A DNA stretch of 64,000 nucleotides, taken from positions 1,361 through 65,360 of the forward strand of contig DNFA01000015.1 in the NCBI GenBank assembly GCA_003487665.1. Reading direction: 5' to 3'. Shown here one piece after another: positions 18,297 through 26,722 of the stretch (its first letter is position 1; every line of letters starts with the position of its first letter). Position numbers and translations under genes: made by a program. The DNA comes from Oscillibacter sp. Lineage in GTDB: Bacteria > Bacillota > Clostridia > Oscillospirales > Oscillospiraceae. The notes below the pieces were generated by a model. The model ran no database searches. It saw nothing but the letters and a program-made list of their open reading frames with translations, and was not told where the DNA came from.

Positions 18297-19265
18297 ATGG
18301 CACTGGTAACTTCCAAGGAAATGTTCGCCAAGGCTTATGATGGCGGCTACGCCATCGGCGCGTTCAACGTCAACAACATGGAGATCGTACAGGGCATCAC
18401 CGAGGCCTGCCAGGAGGAGCACGCTCCCGTGATCCTGCAGGTCAGCAAGGGCGCCCGCGCTTACGCCAACCACACCTATCTGGTGAAGCTGGTGGAGGCC
18501 GCCGTTGAGACCTGCCCCGATATCCCCATCGTGCTGCATCTGGATCACGGCCCCGACTTTGAGACCTGCAAGAGCTGCATCGACGGCGGCTTTACCTCCG
18601 TCATGATCGACGCGTCCTCCAAGCCCTTTGCCGAGAATATCGAGATCACCCGCAAGGTGGTGGAGTACGCCCACGACCACGGCGTTGTGGTGGAGGCTGA
18701 GCTGGGCACGCTGGCCGGCATCGAGGATGAGGTGAAGGTGGCCGCACACGAGGCGTCCTACACCCGTCCCGAGGAGGTGGAGGAATTCGTTGCCAAGACC
18801 GGCTGCGACTCTCTGGCCATCGCCATCGGCACCAGCCACGGTGCGTATAAGTTCAAGCCCGAGCAGTGCACCGTCAACGAAAAGGGCATCCTGGTGCCGC
18901 CTCCCCTGCGTTTCGACGTGCTGGAGGAGGTCAGCAAGCGTCTGCCCGGCTTCCCCATCGTGCTGCACGGCTCCTCCTCCGTACCGCAGGAGTATGTGAA
19001 GATGATCAACGAGCACGGCGGCAAGATGCCCAACGCCATCGGCGTGCCGGAGGAGCAACTGCGTCAGGCCGCCCGCCTGTCCGTCTGCAAGATCAACATC
19101 GACTCCGACCTGCGTCTGGCCATGACCGGCACCATCCGTCAGTTCATGGACGAGCACCCCGACAAGTTCGATCCCCGCGAGTATCTGAAGCCCGCCCGCG
19201 CCAACATCAAGGAGCTGGTACGCCACAAGCTGGTGGACGTGCTGGGCTGCGCTGGCAAGGCGTAA
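18297..19265 (+). CDS. fba: Class II fructose-bisphosphate aldolase
   Basis: A 322-residue zinc-dependent aldolase that splits fructose 1,6-bisphosphate. VLHLDHG (residues 79-85) carries the catalytic Asp83 and zinc His84; VEAELG, IGTSHG and VLHGSSS supply the remaining metal and substrate contacts. The AAAGGAGACTTTGAC leader supports ATG 18297. It works in the same pathway as the divergent pfk. Confidence 0.95.
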   Translation: MALVTSKEMFAKAYDGGYAIGAFNVNNMEIVQGITEACQEEHAPVILQVSKGARAYANHTYLVKLVEAAVETCPDIPIVLHLDHGPDFETCKSCIDGGFTSVMIDASSKPFAENIEITRKVVEYAHDHGVVVEAELGTLAGIEDEVKVAAHEASYTRPEEVEEFVAKTGCDSLAIAIGTSHGAYKFKPEQCTVNEKGILVPPPLRFDVLEEVSKRLPGFPIVLHGSSSVPQEYVKMINEHGGKMPNAIGVPEEQLRQAARLSVCKINIDSDLRLAMTGTIRQFMDEHPDKFDPREYLKPARANIKELVRHKLVDVLGCAGKA

Positions 19266-19275
19266 ACAGCCATAT

Positions 19276-19313
19276 AAAAAATCTCCCGGCTCCGCAGAGC
19301 CGGGGGATTTTTT
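19276..19313. terminator. Terminator after fba (probably bidirectional)
   Basis: A GC-rich stem (CCCGGCTC/GAGCCGGG) flanked by a run of A and a run of T. It follows fba and also lies 35 bases beyond the end of the convergent anti-sigma gene. Confidence 0.88.
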
Positions 19314-19347
19314 CAGTTGTATGCGCTGTCAAGAAAGCACCACATTG

Positions 19348-20094
19348 TTATACGATCTCCACCACGCGCCAATAGCCGTCACCGTATTTTTCCAGTTTCC
19401 AGAGTACGATATGGTCTATTGCGCCCCCCGTGCCTCCGCATGGAGTGAGATTATGGGTCTTGTCATAGCGCGTATATCCGTATTTGACCCACATTTTCCC
19501 GGAATCTCCGCTGAAATGTGCCGACAGCAGGTCGATGTGATAGATGGTCAGCATTTTGCCGGCGTAAATCTCCGGGACGCAGTAATGTACCAGCGCGCCC
19601 ATGGCATAGGCAGCCTCGTCCCTCGGCATTGCCAGAACATCGTTGTATATTTCCTCCTCTGAATACTCAAATACGATGTGTGCGTTGCTCAGAACAGCTT
19701 CTGCCTTGTCCTGGTCGGAATAATCTCCCTTGAACAGCAGCGCCATGCGGTCGCTGAAGGTATACTGTTCGGCAGAGCTGATGGCCGCCAGATAGTCGAT
19801 GGAGTTGAGCCGCAGCATCAGCGTCACCAGCAGCACCACCGCCGCCGTAATAAAGATGGCGCACCACGTCTGCTTCCGCAGCTTCTTTTTCAGCGTCCGC
19901 AGAACGCCGGCTTCACCGGTGCGCTGCTCCGTGTCCGCGTCGGTGGGAGCGGACGGCTCTTCACCGGCGGACAGTGCGCGGCATTCTTCGCATGTATCCA
20001 GATGCTCTTTGACAAAGGCGGCGCTGTCCTCGCTGAGCATGCCCTCCGCATACAGCGGCAGCAGGTCGCGGACGATACTGCATTCATTTTTCAT
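19348..20094 (-). CDS. Anti-sigma factor with N-terminal zinc-finger domain and one membrane helix
   Basis: A 248-residue protein. Residues 1-40 form a zf-HC2 type module (CSIVRDLLPLYAEGMLSED, then HLDTCEECR, the HxxxCxxC zinc motif). A membrane helix lies at about 76-94, followed by an extracytoplasmic domain of about 150 residues that I do not recognise. It overlaps the ECF sigma gene by 11 bases, the usual sigma/anti-sigma arrangement, and should hold that sigma inactive at the membrane until an envelope signal arrives. Confidence 0.88.
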   Translation of the reverse strand: MKNECSIVRDLLPLYAEGMLSEDSAAFVKEHLDTCEECRALSAGEEPSAPTDADTEQRTGEAGVLRTLKKKLRKQTWCAIFITAAVVLLVTLMLRLNSIDYLAAISSAEQYTFSDRMALLFKGDYSDQDKAEAVLSNAHIVFEYSEEEIYNDVLAMPRDEAAYAMGALVHYCVPEIYAGKMLTIYHIDLLSAHFSGDSGKMWVKYGYTRYDKTHNLTPCGGTGGAIDHIVLWKLEKYGDGYWRVVEIV

Positions 20095-20578
20095 TGTTGC
20101 TGTCCTCCAATCTGTTTTTTATCATGTTTCTGGCACGGTGGTAGGTGACGCATGCCCAGTTATCCGACTTGGCGAACAATTCACCGATCTGCTTATAAGA
20201 CAGCTCGGCGTATACCCGCCACATGAATACCTCCCGGTACGGCTCCGGCAGGTCATGCAGAATAGCCTGTATTTGCCGGGCTTCTTCCCGTGCGCCGATC
20301 AGCTCCTCGGGGGTATCCGCACGGCCCACAGACTCCGGCAGTTCTTCCAGCGGAGTGGTATGCTTTTCCTTCCGCAGATAGGTATAATAGCAGTTTTTGG
20401 CGATCTGGCACAGCCATACCCGCATGTCGCAGCTGCCCCGGAATTTTCCGATGGATCGCAATGCCTTGAAGAATGTGTCGCTGGTGATCTCCTCCGCCAC
20501 ATGCTCGCTGCCGGATAGCTTCAGAATATAGCGGTATACATCCCGGAAGTACAGGTCATAGACCTGCTCAAATTCCAT
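20084..20578 (-). CDS. ECF-type RNA polymerase sigma factor
   Basis: A 164-residue sigma-70 family protein with region 2 (FEQVYDLYFRDVYRYILKL, EEITSDTFFKALRSIGKF) and region 4 (LPEPYREVFMWRVYAELSYKQIGEL). ATG 20578 follows AAAGGAGGTGGCAGCAG. It lacks region 3 and has no sporulation-sigma features. It is paired with the membrane anti-sigma factor downstream. Confidence 0.92.
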   Translation of the reverse strand: MEFEQVYDLYFRDVYRYILKLSGSEHVAEEITSDTFFKALRSIGKFRGSCDMRVWLCQIAKNCYYTYLRKEKHTTPLEELPESVGRADTPEELIGAREEARQIQAILHDLPEPYREVFMWRVYAELSYKQIGELFAKSDNWACVTYHRARNMIKNRLEDSNNEK

Positions 20579-20603
20579 CTGCTGCCACCTCCTTTGTCTA
20601 TAT

Positions 20604-20629
20604 GACGCGCGGCTCGGCGGAATCTTACA
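20604..20629 (-). promoter_or_regulatory. Candidate ECF autoregulatory promoter
   Basis: On the - strand TGTAAG (20629-20624) is followed after 16 bases by CGTC (20607-20604), the general layout of ECF promoters, just upstream of the sigma gene. Suggestive only. Confidence 0.4.
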
Positions 20630-20657
20630 AATTATTTCGATTATTTTGGACAGCGAA

Positions 20658-20690
20658 AGCGGCGGCGCGGATGATATCCGTGCCGCCGCT
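20658..20690 (-). terminator. GC-rich hairpin after the transketolase genes
   Basis: A 15-bp stem with one G-T mismatch (AGCGGCGGC.../...GCCGCCGCT) between the tkt operon end and the sigma gene. There is no clear T run, so it may be a weak terminator or a 3'-end stabilising stem. Confidence 0.5.
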
Positions 20691-20711
20691 GATAACAACA
20701 GCTGTAAATTG

Positions 20712-20725
20712 TATCTACTTTACAG
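20712..20725. repeat. Dispersed 14-mer TATCTACTTnACAG, copy 2
   Basis: It overlaps the stop codon of the transketolase C-terminal gene. See the copies at 13224 and 28595. Confidence 0.5.
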
Positions 20726-21646
20726 TGTTTCCTTGATTTTGACCGCGATCTGATCGGCGGTCAGGCCGTATTCCCGCAGCACGTCGGCGGCCTTGCCGGA
20801 TTGACCGAACTGATCGTTGACGCCGATCTTGCGGAACTTGCAGCAGACCTTGCCCATCAGCACATCGGCCACGGCATCGCCCAGACCGCCGATGACGCTG
20901 TGCTCCTCCACGGTAACGACGTTGCCGCACTTCTCGGCGTACTTGGTCACGCACTCCGCGTCAATGGGCTTGATGGTGTGCACGTTGATGACGCTGATCT
21001 CGATACCCTCGGCGGCGAGCAGCTTGGCGGCCTCCAACGCCTCGTTGACCATCAGGCCGCAGGCGAACACCGCCGCGTCCTTGCCCTCGCGCAGGACGTT
21101 GGCCTTGCCGATCTCAAAGGGGTAGTCCTCCTCGAACACCGGGGTGGCCAGACGCGCCAGACGCATGTAGGCGGGACCCTGGAAATCAGCCAGAGCAAAG
21201 GTGGCCTTCCGCGCTTCCTTGGCGTCGGCGGGGACGATAACGGTCATGCCGGGGATCACGCGCATGAGGGCGATGTCCTCGATGGCCTGGTGGCTGCCGC
21301 CATCCTCGCCCACGGACACACCGGCGTGGGAGCAGCAGATCTTCACGTTGAATTTGGGGTAGGCAATGGAGTTGCGGATCTGCTCATACGCCCGGCCTGC
21401 GCCGAACATGGCGAAGGTGGAGCAGAAGGGGACAAGACCCATGGTGGACAGGCCTGCGCCGATATTCATCATGTTGGCCTCGGCGATGCCGCAGTCGAAG
21501 AAACGGTCGGGGTGCGCCGCCTTGAAGTATTTCGTCATGGTCGCGCCGGCCAGATCCGCGTCCAGCACCACGACCTTCTTATTCTGTTCACCCAGATCTA
21601 CCAGCGCCTTGCCGTAGGCCTCGCGGGTGGCAATTTTTTCACTCAT
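20720..21646 (-). CDS. Transketolase, C-terminal subunit
   Basis: A 308-residue protein matching the pyrimidine-binding and C-terminal domains of transketolase (GIAEANMMNIGAGLS, CSHAGVSVGEDGGSHQ, VTVEEHSVIGGLGDAV). With the N-terminal subunit encoded 3 bases upstream it forms a split transketolase of the pentose phosphate pathway, common in Clostridia and archaea. A role as a DXS-like subunit is less likely from the motifs. Confidence 0.93.
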   Translation of the reverse strand: MSEKIATREAYGKALVDLGEQNKKVVVLDADLAGATMTKYFKAAHPDRFFDCGIAEANMMNIGAGLSTMGLVPFCSTFAMFGAGRAYEQIRNSIAYPKFNVKICCSHAGVSVGEDGGSHQAIEDIALMRVIPGMTVIVPADAKEARKATFALADFQGPAYMRLARLATPVFEEDYPFEIGKANVLREGKDAAVFACGLMVNEALEAAKLLAAEGIEISVINVHTIKPIDAECVTKYAEKCGNVVTVEEHSVIGGLGDAVADVLMGKVCCKFRKIGVNDQFGQSGKAADVLREYGLTADQIAVKIKETL

Positions 21647-21649
21647 GGC

Positions 21650-22459
21650 TCAGTCCTCCAATTCCTTCAGTGCCTGCTGGCGCTGTTCCTCGTTGGGCGC
21701 CTTGCCGTGCCAGACTACCTGACCCTCCATAAAGGACACGCCCTTGCCCTTCACGGTGTGCGCCAGGATCGCCTTGGGCTTCCCGGCGGTGGCGGGAGCG
21801 CTCAGCGCCTGCTCCACGGCGTCCAGATCGTGACCGTCGATCTCATACAGATCGAAGCCGAAGGCGCGGAGCTTGGCGGGCATATCGCCCAGACTCATGA
21901 CCTCGTCGTTGCTGCCGTCGATCTGCAGGCCGTTGTTGTCCACGATAACGGTCAGGTTGTCCAGCTTGTAGTGGGCGGCGGACATCAGTGCCTCCCAGAT
22001 CTGACCCTCCTGGCACTCACCGTCGCCCAGCAGGGTAAACACCTTGGTGTCCTTGCCCTGCACCTTGGCGCCCAGTGCCATGCCTACGGCGATGGAGCAG
22101 CCCTGACCCAGCGAGCCGGTGGAGGCGTCCACGCCGGGCACCTTCTTGCAGTCGGGATGACCCTGCAGGATGCTGTGCAGCTGGCGGAAATTCTTGAATT
22201 CGTCGCGGCTGATGAAGCCCAGCTCCGCCAGAACCGCGTAATAGCAGGGGGCGGCATGTCCCTTGCTGAGCACGAACCGGTCACGATCCGCCCAGCGGGG
22301 GTTTTCGGGGTCGATGCGCATGTGGTTGTAGAATACGCTGGCTATCAGCTCCACGGCGGACAGAGAGCCGCCGGGATGACCGCTGCCGGCGTTGGCGGTC
22401 ATGTTGATGATGTCCCGGCGCATCTGGCGGCACACGCCGGACAATTCTGCTTTATTCAT
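21650..22459 (-). CDS. Transketolase, N-terminal subunit
   Basis: A 269-residue thiamine-diphosphate-binding half of transketolase. GSGHPGGSLSAVEL and the ThDP motif GDGECQEGQIWEAL, followed by VIVDNNGLQ, are present. ATG 22459 follows GGAGGTTTCCC; an in-frame ATG six codons earlier lacks a good ribosome site. Confidence 0.94.
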   Translation of the reverse strand: MNKAELSGVCRQMRRDIINMTANAGSGHPGGSLSAVELIASVFYNHMRIDPENPRWADRDRFVLSKGHAAPCYYAVLAELGFISRDEFKNFRQLHSILQGHPDCKKVPGVDASTGSLGQGCSIAVGMALGAKVQGKDTKVFTLLGDGECQEGQIWEALMSAAHYKLDNLTVIVDNNGLQIDGSNDEVMSLGDMPAKLRAFGFDLYEIDGHDLDAVEQALSAPATAGKPKAILAHTVKGKGVSFMEGQVVWHGKAPNEEQRQQALKELED

Positions 22460-22493
22460 GGGAAACCTCCATTCCATGTTCTTCTAACCTGAT

Positions 22494-22522
22494 AGCATAA
22501 AGCATTTGGCGCGTAAAGTCAA
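22494..22522 (-). promoter_or_regulatory. Promoter of the transketolase operon
   Basis: On the - strand TTGACT (22522-22517), 17-base spacer, TATGCT (22499-22494), 35 bases before the start codon. Confidence 0.7.
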
Positions 22523-22601
22523 TGTAGAGAGCGGGAAAAGTCGATAAAAAAACGGAACGGCGGCAGGGAGGAGGGCGTAGGATGAAAGGGAGGGATGCCC
22601 G

Positions 22602-23105
22602 ATGATATTTCGCCCTTATGACCGGCTGGAAGCGGTGATCTACGCCCACCGCTGGGCGTACAGCCGCAATCCGTCCTTTTATGACTACGAGGAGCTGGGC
22701 GGCGACTGCACCAATTTTGCGTCCCAGTGCATCTACGCCGGCACGGGTATAATGAATTTCACGCCCACATACGGTTGGTACTACATCGACCCGGACGACA
22801 AAGCCCCGGCGTGGACGGGCGTGGAGTATCTGCGGAACTTTCTGGTGCGGCCGGAGCGCTCACCGGGGCCGGTGGCGCAGGAAACGCCGGAGCTGTCCCG
22901 CGCCCGGCTGGGCGATGTGATCCAGCTGAGCTTTGAAGGAAACACGTTCCAGCACTCGCCGGTGGTGGTACAGCCCAGTGCAGACGGCGATCCGGCGAAG
23001 ATCCTGTTGGCCGCTCACAGCAACGATGTGGACTGGCGGCCGCTGGATACCTACACCTTTCAGGCGTACCGGGTGCTGCACATACTGGGTGCATATACGG
23101 CATGA
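22602..23105 (+). CDS. Putative amidase-domain protein (Amidase_6-like)
   Basis: A 167-residue protein resembling the Amidase_6 domain found in clostridial secreted and cytoplasmic proteins: YDYEELGGDCTNFASQCIYAG carries the presumed catalytic Cys, HSPVVVQ and AAHSNDVDWRPL the likely His/Asp. No signal peptide is seen, so it is probably cytoplasmic or part of a spore/cell-wall process. ATG 22602 follows GGGAGGGATGCCCG. It is a lone + strand gene between - strand units. Confidence 0.75.
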   Translation: MIFRPYDRLEAVIYAHRWAYSRNPSFYDYEELGGDCTNFASQCIYAGTGIMNFTPTYGWYYIDPDDKAPAWTGVEYLRNFLVRPERSPGPVAQETPELSRARLGDVIQLSFEGNTFQHSPVVVQPSADGDPAKILLAAHSNDVDWRPLDTYTFQAYRVLHILGAYTA

Positions 23106-23108
23106 AAA

Positions 23109-23136
23109 GCCCCGGAGGAGCTTACTCCTCCGGGGT
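23109..23136. terminator. Hairpin between amidase gene and xer-like gene
   Basis: An 11-bp perfect stem (CCCCGGAGGAG/CTCCTCCGGGG). One arm contains the last codons of the convergent recombinase gene. The T run is weak. Confidence 0.6.
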
Positions 23137-24147
23137 CTTATCCTCAATTTTTCCTTTCATTTTAACGTGTGACAAGGGGTTTGCCTTTGCAGCTACGCGC
23201 AGCGCCTCATTGTCGATATGCGTGTAAATTTCCGTGGTATTCAGGTGCTCGTGACCCAAAACCTCCTGTACAGCCTTCACGTCCACGCCGTTTTGCAGCA
23301 TCAGCGTGGCCGCCGTGTGACGCAGCTTGTGGCTGGAGTATTTATCGCTGTCCAGTCCGGCGGCGGACAGGTGCTTTTTCACCAGCGCGTGTACCATGGA
23401 ACGGCTGATGCGCTTATTCTGACCGGACAGAAACAGCGCGTTTTTGTCCTTGCCGCTGATGGGTCGGCGTACCGCCAGATAGCGCGCCAGCGCATCCTTG
23501 CAGGCCTGGTTCAGATAGACCACCCGCACCTTATTACCCTTGCCCAGCACCCGCAGGGCGTCGTCGTGGATGTCGGTGACGTCCAGACCGATCAGCTCAG
23601 AGATACGCAGGCCGCAGTTGAGAAACAGCGTCAGGATGCAGTAATCCCGCTCCCGGTTGGCGCCGTCCACCGAGTCCAGCAGGGAGAGGGACTCGTCCAG
23701 CGTCAGATAGCGGGGGAGGGACTTCATCTGCTTGGGCGTATCCACGTCCTTGCAGGGATTGTCCTCGAGAAGATGCCGCTTGTTGCAGATATAGTTGAAA
23801 AAAGAGCGGATCGTGGCCAGCTTCCGGGCGCGCGAGGCGGCATTCAGACCTTTGTTAGAAATTTCACTATGCTGGTGCTGCACGCGTTCACGGCTGAGAT
23901 ACGTCAAGTAGCCGTAAATGTCCGTCAGAGTGATCCGGGAAATAAACGCCAGATCGACGTCGCGGATGTCAATCTCATCCAGGCGCTTGCCACTCAGCGC
24001 CGGGTCGCGGAGTTGCTTCAGATAGCGAAAGAAATTTCGCATGTCCAGATAGTATTCGTCCACGGTGCGCTGCGAGTGCGCCTTGATGGTTTCGTGGTAG
24101 CTGAGGAAATCCAGCAGCAGCTGAGGTGAATCGGCGCGATAGTCCAT
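23122..24147 (-). CDS. XerC/XerD-like tyrosine recombinase
   Basis: A 341-residue integrase-family protein with an N-terminal SAM-like DNA-binding domain and a C-terminal catalytic domain: first Arg in NCGLRISEL, the Lys loop GKGNKVR, HKLRHTAATLM (HxxR), GHEHLNTTEIYTHI with the nucleophilic Tyr. It has the length and core of chromosomal Xer recombinases and is distinct from the XerD-like gene at 32026-32910. Two dif-like palindromes lie within 300 bases upstream, and its likely promoter is between them. It may be the chromosome-dimer resolvase partner or a stand-alone Xer system. Confidence 0.9.
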   Translation of the reverse strand: MDYRADSPQLLLDFLSYHETIKAHSQRTVDEYYLDMRNFFRYLKQLRDPALSGKRLDEIDIRDVDLAFISRITLTDIYGYLTYLSRERVQHQHSEISNKGLNAASRARKLATIRSFFNYICNKRHLLEDNPCKDVDTPKQMKSLPRYLTLDESLSLLDSVDGANRERDYCILTLFLNCGLRISELIGLDVTDIHDDALRVLGKGNKVRVVYLNQACKDALARYLAVRRPISGKDKNALFLSGQNKRISRSMVHALVKKHLSAAGLDSDKYSSHKLRHTAATLMLQNGVDVKAVQEVLGHEHLNTTEIYTHIDNEALRVAAKANPLSHVKMKGKIEDKTPEE

Positions 24148-24294
24148 AGTATATTGCTTTGAAGGTTATACGCGAAAGCTGAATTGCGCAGAATGCATTC
24201 GATAAAGCTCCGTCATCCGGACGGTTATCGACAAATCTGTCTGCAAGCACCGAAGTACGCTGTCAAAGCATGCAAAGCGCTATCAGCCTCCACT

Positions 24295-24326
24295 AGATTG
24301 AACAAAATTTTTATTTTGTTCAATCT
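24295..24326. repeat. dif-like palindrome 1
   Basis: A perfect 13-bp inverted repeat around a 6-base centre (24308-24313). Counted as 11 + 6 + 11 it has Xer-site geometry. The right half, TTTTGTTCAAT (24314-24324), matches the Escherichia coli XerD half-site TTATGTTAAAT at 9 of 11 positions. It lies 148 bases upstream of the Xer-like gene. Confidence 0.6.
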
Positions 24327-24373
24327 CGCATATCTTTTCAAAGCCTCTCCTTCCTGCGGGTATCGGTGGCACC

Positions 24374-24402
24374 ATGGTAGCAGACTGGCGTGAGCAAGTC
24401 AA
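24374..24402 (-). promoter_or_regulatory. Promoter of the Xer-like recombinase gene
   Basis: On the - strand TTGACT (24402-24397), 17-base spacer, TACCAT (24379-24374). The -35 box directly abuts palindrome 2, so a protein bound there would block it. Confidence 0.5.
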
Positions 24403-24433
24403 GATTGAACAAAATAATTGTTATTGTTCAATC
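24403..24433. repeat. dif-like palindrome 2
   Basis: 10-bp perfect arms GATTGAACAA/TTGTTCAATC sharing the arm sequence of palindrome 1. The centre is one base longer (11-7-11 layout) and imperfect. Confidence 0.55.
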
Positions 24434-24604
24434 CGTGCGGCTAATGTGGTCTACGGAGCTGGTGCGGCTAAGCTGCCAGCTGCTTGACGATGACAACGTA
24501 CAACGAAACCAGCGTGTGTGACTACTGTTCATGACCAAGCGGGTCTGAGGAACGTCGAGGATGCCGTCCCCTACGATACTTCTTCCGGCGGAAATAGTAA
24601 TGAA

Positions 24605-24632
24605 ACAAGGGACGGCATACGCCGTCCCTTGT
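24605..24632. terminator. Hairpin after tfoX
   Basis: Perfect 12-bp stem with a 4-base loop, six bases beyond the tfoX stop; the following T run on the - strand is short. Confidence 0.6.
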
Positions 24633-24637
24633 ACTGT

Positions 24638-24967
24638 TCACTTCTCCCCTCTCCCCTTTTTACGGGACTTGGGGACGGGGGTGGCGGCTTCTGCCAGGGT
24701 CAGGACGCGCTCTGTCAGGCAATGATCCTCCACGTCCAGAATATAGTGCTCCTTCGCGCCCTCGTAGGGGCATCCGCAGGCGGAATTCGCCATGATATCG
24801 CCCAAAACCGGCAGCTTTTTCACGAAAACCGTGTTGTCGCAGAGAGCCAATATCGGCTTATCGTTCAGATAGATCATGTACTCCCCGAACATTTTCCTGC
24901 TGCGGATCGACCACAGCGGCGGCAGTTGCTCCAGAACGAATTCCAGATACTCCGGTGTGGTGGCCAT
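24638..24967 (-). CDS. TfoX/Sxy N-terminal domain protein
   Basis: A 109-residue protein matching the TfoX N-terminal domain (SIRSRKMFGEYMIYLND, then LALCDNTVFVKKL), with a basic C-terminal tail. In Gammaproteobacteria Sxy regulates competence; in Firmicutes single-domain copies have no established role. It follows ptb with one base between, suggesting cotranscription. Confidence 0.85.
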   Translation of the reverse strand: MATTPEYLEFVLEQLPPLWSIRSRKMFGEYMIYLNDKPILALCDNTVFVKKLPVLGDIMANSACGCPYEGAKEHYILDVEDHCLTERVLTLAEAATPVPKSRKKGRGEK

Positions 24968-24968
24968 G

Positions 24969-25871
24969 TTATGCCTTCAGGCAGCGCAGAACGGCCATCA
25001 GAATGGAATAATACTTGCTGTCCGGCGTGTCGGCGCGGCTGGTGATGACCACCGGGCAGGATGCGCCGCAGATGGTGCTGGCCATGGTCTTGCCGGCGAT
25101 GTAGGTGCAGGCCTTATACAGCACGTTGCCGATCTCGATATACGGCACCAGCAGGATGTCCGCCTGACCTGCCACGGGGTCGTGGATGGATTTGTGCTTC
25201 ACGGACTCCATGGAGATAGCGCCGTCCAGCGCCAGAGGGCCGGAAATGATGCAGCCGGGCACGCCGCGCTCGGCGATCTCCCTGGCGGAGACGGTGGAGG
25301 GCATCTTCTCGGTGACGTTCTCCACGGCGGACAGCACGGCCACCTTGGGGCATTCGATGCCCAGCGCGTTGGCCACCGGCAGCGCGTTCTCCACGATGCC
25401 GATCTGAGTATCCACGTCGGGGGCGATGTTGATGGCGGCGTCGGTGATCATCACGAAGCGGCCTTCGTACTCAAAAATACCGCACTGGCTCACCAGACGC
25501 TTGCCGCTAGCGGGGATCAGTCCCGTCTCTCTGTTCAGGATGGCGCGGGCGAAGTTGGAGGTCTGCAGAATGCCCTTCATGGGGATGTCCGCCTTGCCCT
25601 CGCGCACCAGCTGCACTGTCAGCTTGGCGGCGTCCAGCTCCTCGCCGTCGAAGTCCACGATCTCGTAGTCGTTCTCGCTTTCGCCCATCTCGTGCAGCAT
25701 GGCGATGATCTCGTCCTTCTTGCCAACCAGCGTGCCCTCTACCACACCCTTGCGGCGGGCATTGACCACGGCGCTCAGCGCCGGCTCGTCGTGGGCGTTA
25801 GCCAGGGCGATGCGCTTCTTCATGCCACAGCCCAGCACATAGGCTTCCAATTCCTTAAAAGATGTAAACAT
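24969..25871 (-). CDS. Phosphate butyryltransferase-like acyltransferase
   Basis: A 300-residue phosphate acyl/butyryltransferase. The C-terminal half shows GPLALDGAISMESVKHK and VAGQADILLVPYIEIGN, typical of Ptb and the Pta/Ptb-like family. It would convert butyryl-CoA and phosphate to butyryl phosphate for ATP production, but the partner butyrate kinase gene is not adjacent. Phosphate acetyltransferase activity is an alternative. AGGAGG at 11 bases upstream supports the start. Confidence 0.85.
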   Translation of the reverse strand: MFTSFKELEAYVLGCGMKKRIALANAHDEPALSAVVNARRKGVVEGTLVGKKDEIIAMLHEMGESENDYEIVDFDGEELDAAKLTVQLVREGKADIPMKGILQTSNFARAILNRETGLIPASGKRLVSQCGIFEYEGRFVMITDAAINIAPDVDTQIGIVENALPVANALGIECPKVAVLSAVENVTEKMPSTVSAREIAERGVPGCIISGPLALDGAISMESVKHKSIHDPVAGQADILLVPYIEIGNVLYKACTYIAGKTMASTICGASCPVVITSRADTPDSKYYSILMAVLRCLKA

Positions 25872-25984
25872 TTCCTTTTACCTCCTCACAGCGCGATCAA
25901 TGTATTTCGCAACCGCAAAAATTTTGGTTCTGAAATTGCGCTATTTTACCGAAAACCAGTTTCTCTTCCGCAGGAAAAGTTCCA

Positions 25985-26719
25985 TCAATCCTGCTGCCAG
26001 TTATGCCAGACGTTCTGCACGTCCTCGTTATCCTCCAGCATATCCAGAAGCTTCGTCATGCTGCGGACATCGTCCTCGCTGGTCATGACGATGTAGTTCT
26101 GGGGCACCATCTCGATCTCGGCGCTCTCGAAGGTATAGCCCTTCTCCTCCAGCGCCTTGACCACATCGTTGAAGCTGTCGGGATCGGTGGTGATCTCGAA
26201 CACGGGGCCGTCGGCCTGCATGTCCTCGGCACCGGCGTCCAGCGCGTCCATCATCACGGTGTCCTCGTCCAGCTCGCCCTCCTCGTTATCGATGACGATA
26301 ACGCCCTTGCGGTCGAAGGACCAGCTGACGCAGCCCTGCGCGCCCATGCCCTTGCCGAACTTATCGAAGTAGTGGCGGATCTCAGGCGCGGTACGCTGGC
26401 GGTTGTCGGTCAGTGCTTCCACGATCACAGCCACACCGCAGGGCCCGTAGCCTTCGTAGGTGACAGCCTCGTAGTTGTCGGTGTTGCCGGAGCCAAGCGC
26501 CTTGTCAATGGTGCGCTTGATGTTGTCGTTGGGCATATTGGCCGCCTTTGCCTTGGCGATAACGGTGGCCAGACGGGAGTTATTGTTGGGGTCGCCGCTG
26601 CCGCCCTGCTTGACGGCCACGATGATCTCCTTGGCGATCTTGGTAAACGCGGCGCTGCGCTTGGCATCGGCCGCGCCCTTGGTCTTCTGAATATTGTGCC
26701 ACTTGGAATGTCCTGACAT
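25985..26719 (-). CDS. YebC/PmpR family protein
   Basis: A 244-residue protein with the family N-terminus MSGHSKWHNIQKTKGAADAK. Members act as transcription regulators, and recent work links YebC-type proteins to translation through difficult motifs. It is the last gene of trmK-nif3-yebC, 3 bases after nif3. Confidence 0.94.
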   Translation of the reverse strand: MSGHSKWHNIQKTKGAADAKRSAAFTKIAKEIIVAVKQGGSGDPNNNSRLATVIAKAKAANMPNDNIKRTIDKALGSGNTDNYEAVTYEGYGPCGVAVIVEALTDNRQRTAPEIRHYFDKFGKGMGAQGCVSWSFDRKGVIVIDNEEGELDEDTVMMDALDAGAEDMQADGPVFEITTDPDSFNDVVKALEEKGYTFESAEIEMVPQNYIVMTSEDDVRSMTKLLDMLEDNEDVQNVWHNWQQD

Positions 26720-26722
26720 GGT

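Larger units (their letters stand above)
24148..24637. other. 490-base non-coding region with palindromes, promoter and hairpin
   Basis: No convincing gene is present. The region holds two related palindromes, a - strand promoter between them, and a 12-bp perfect hairpin (24605-24632) beyond the tfoX gene. The about 220-base stretch from 24148 would be the 5' leader of the recombinase mRNA. Confidence 0.7.

Noticed and set aside
23122..24147. The Xer-like gene as integrase of the array element
   Set aside because: It lies 12 kb from the array with conserved housekeeping genes in between, and its length and motifs match chromosomal Xer proteins rather than ICE integrases.
24234..24350. Approximately 38-codon TTG-start frame inside the leader of the Xer-like gene, after AAGGAGAGGC
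   Set aside because: It runs through palindrome 1, starts at a TTG and has no recognisable composition; kept only as a remote possibility.
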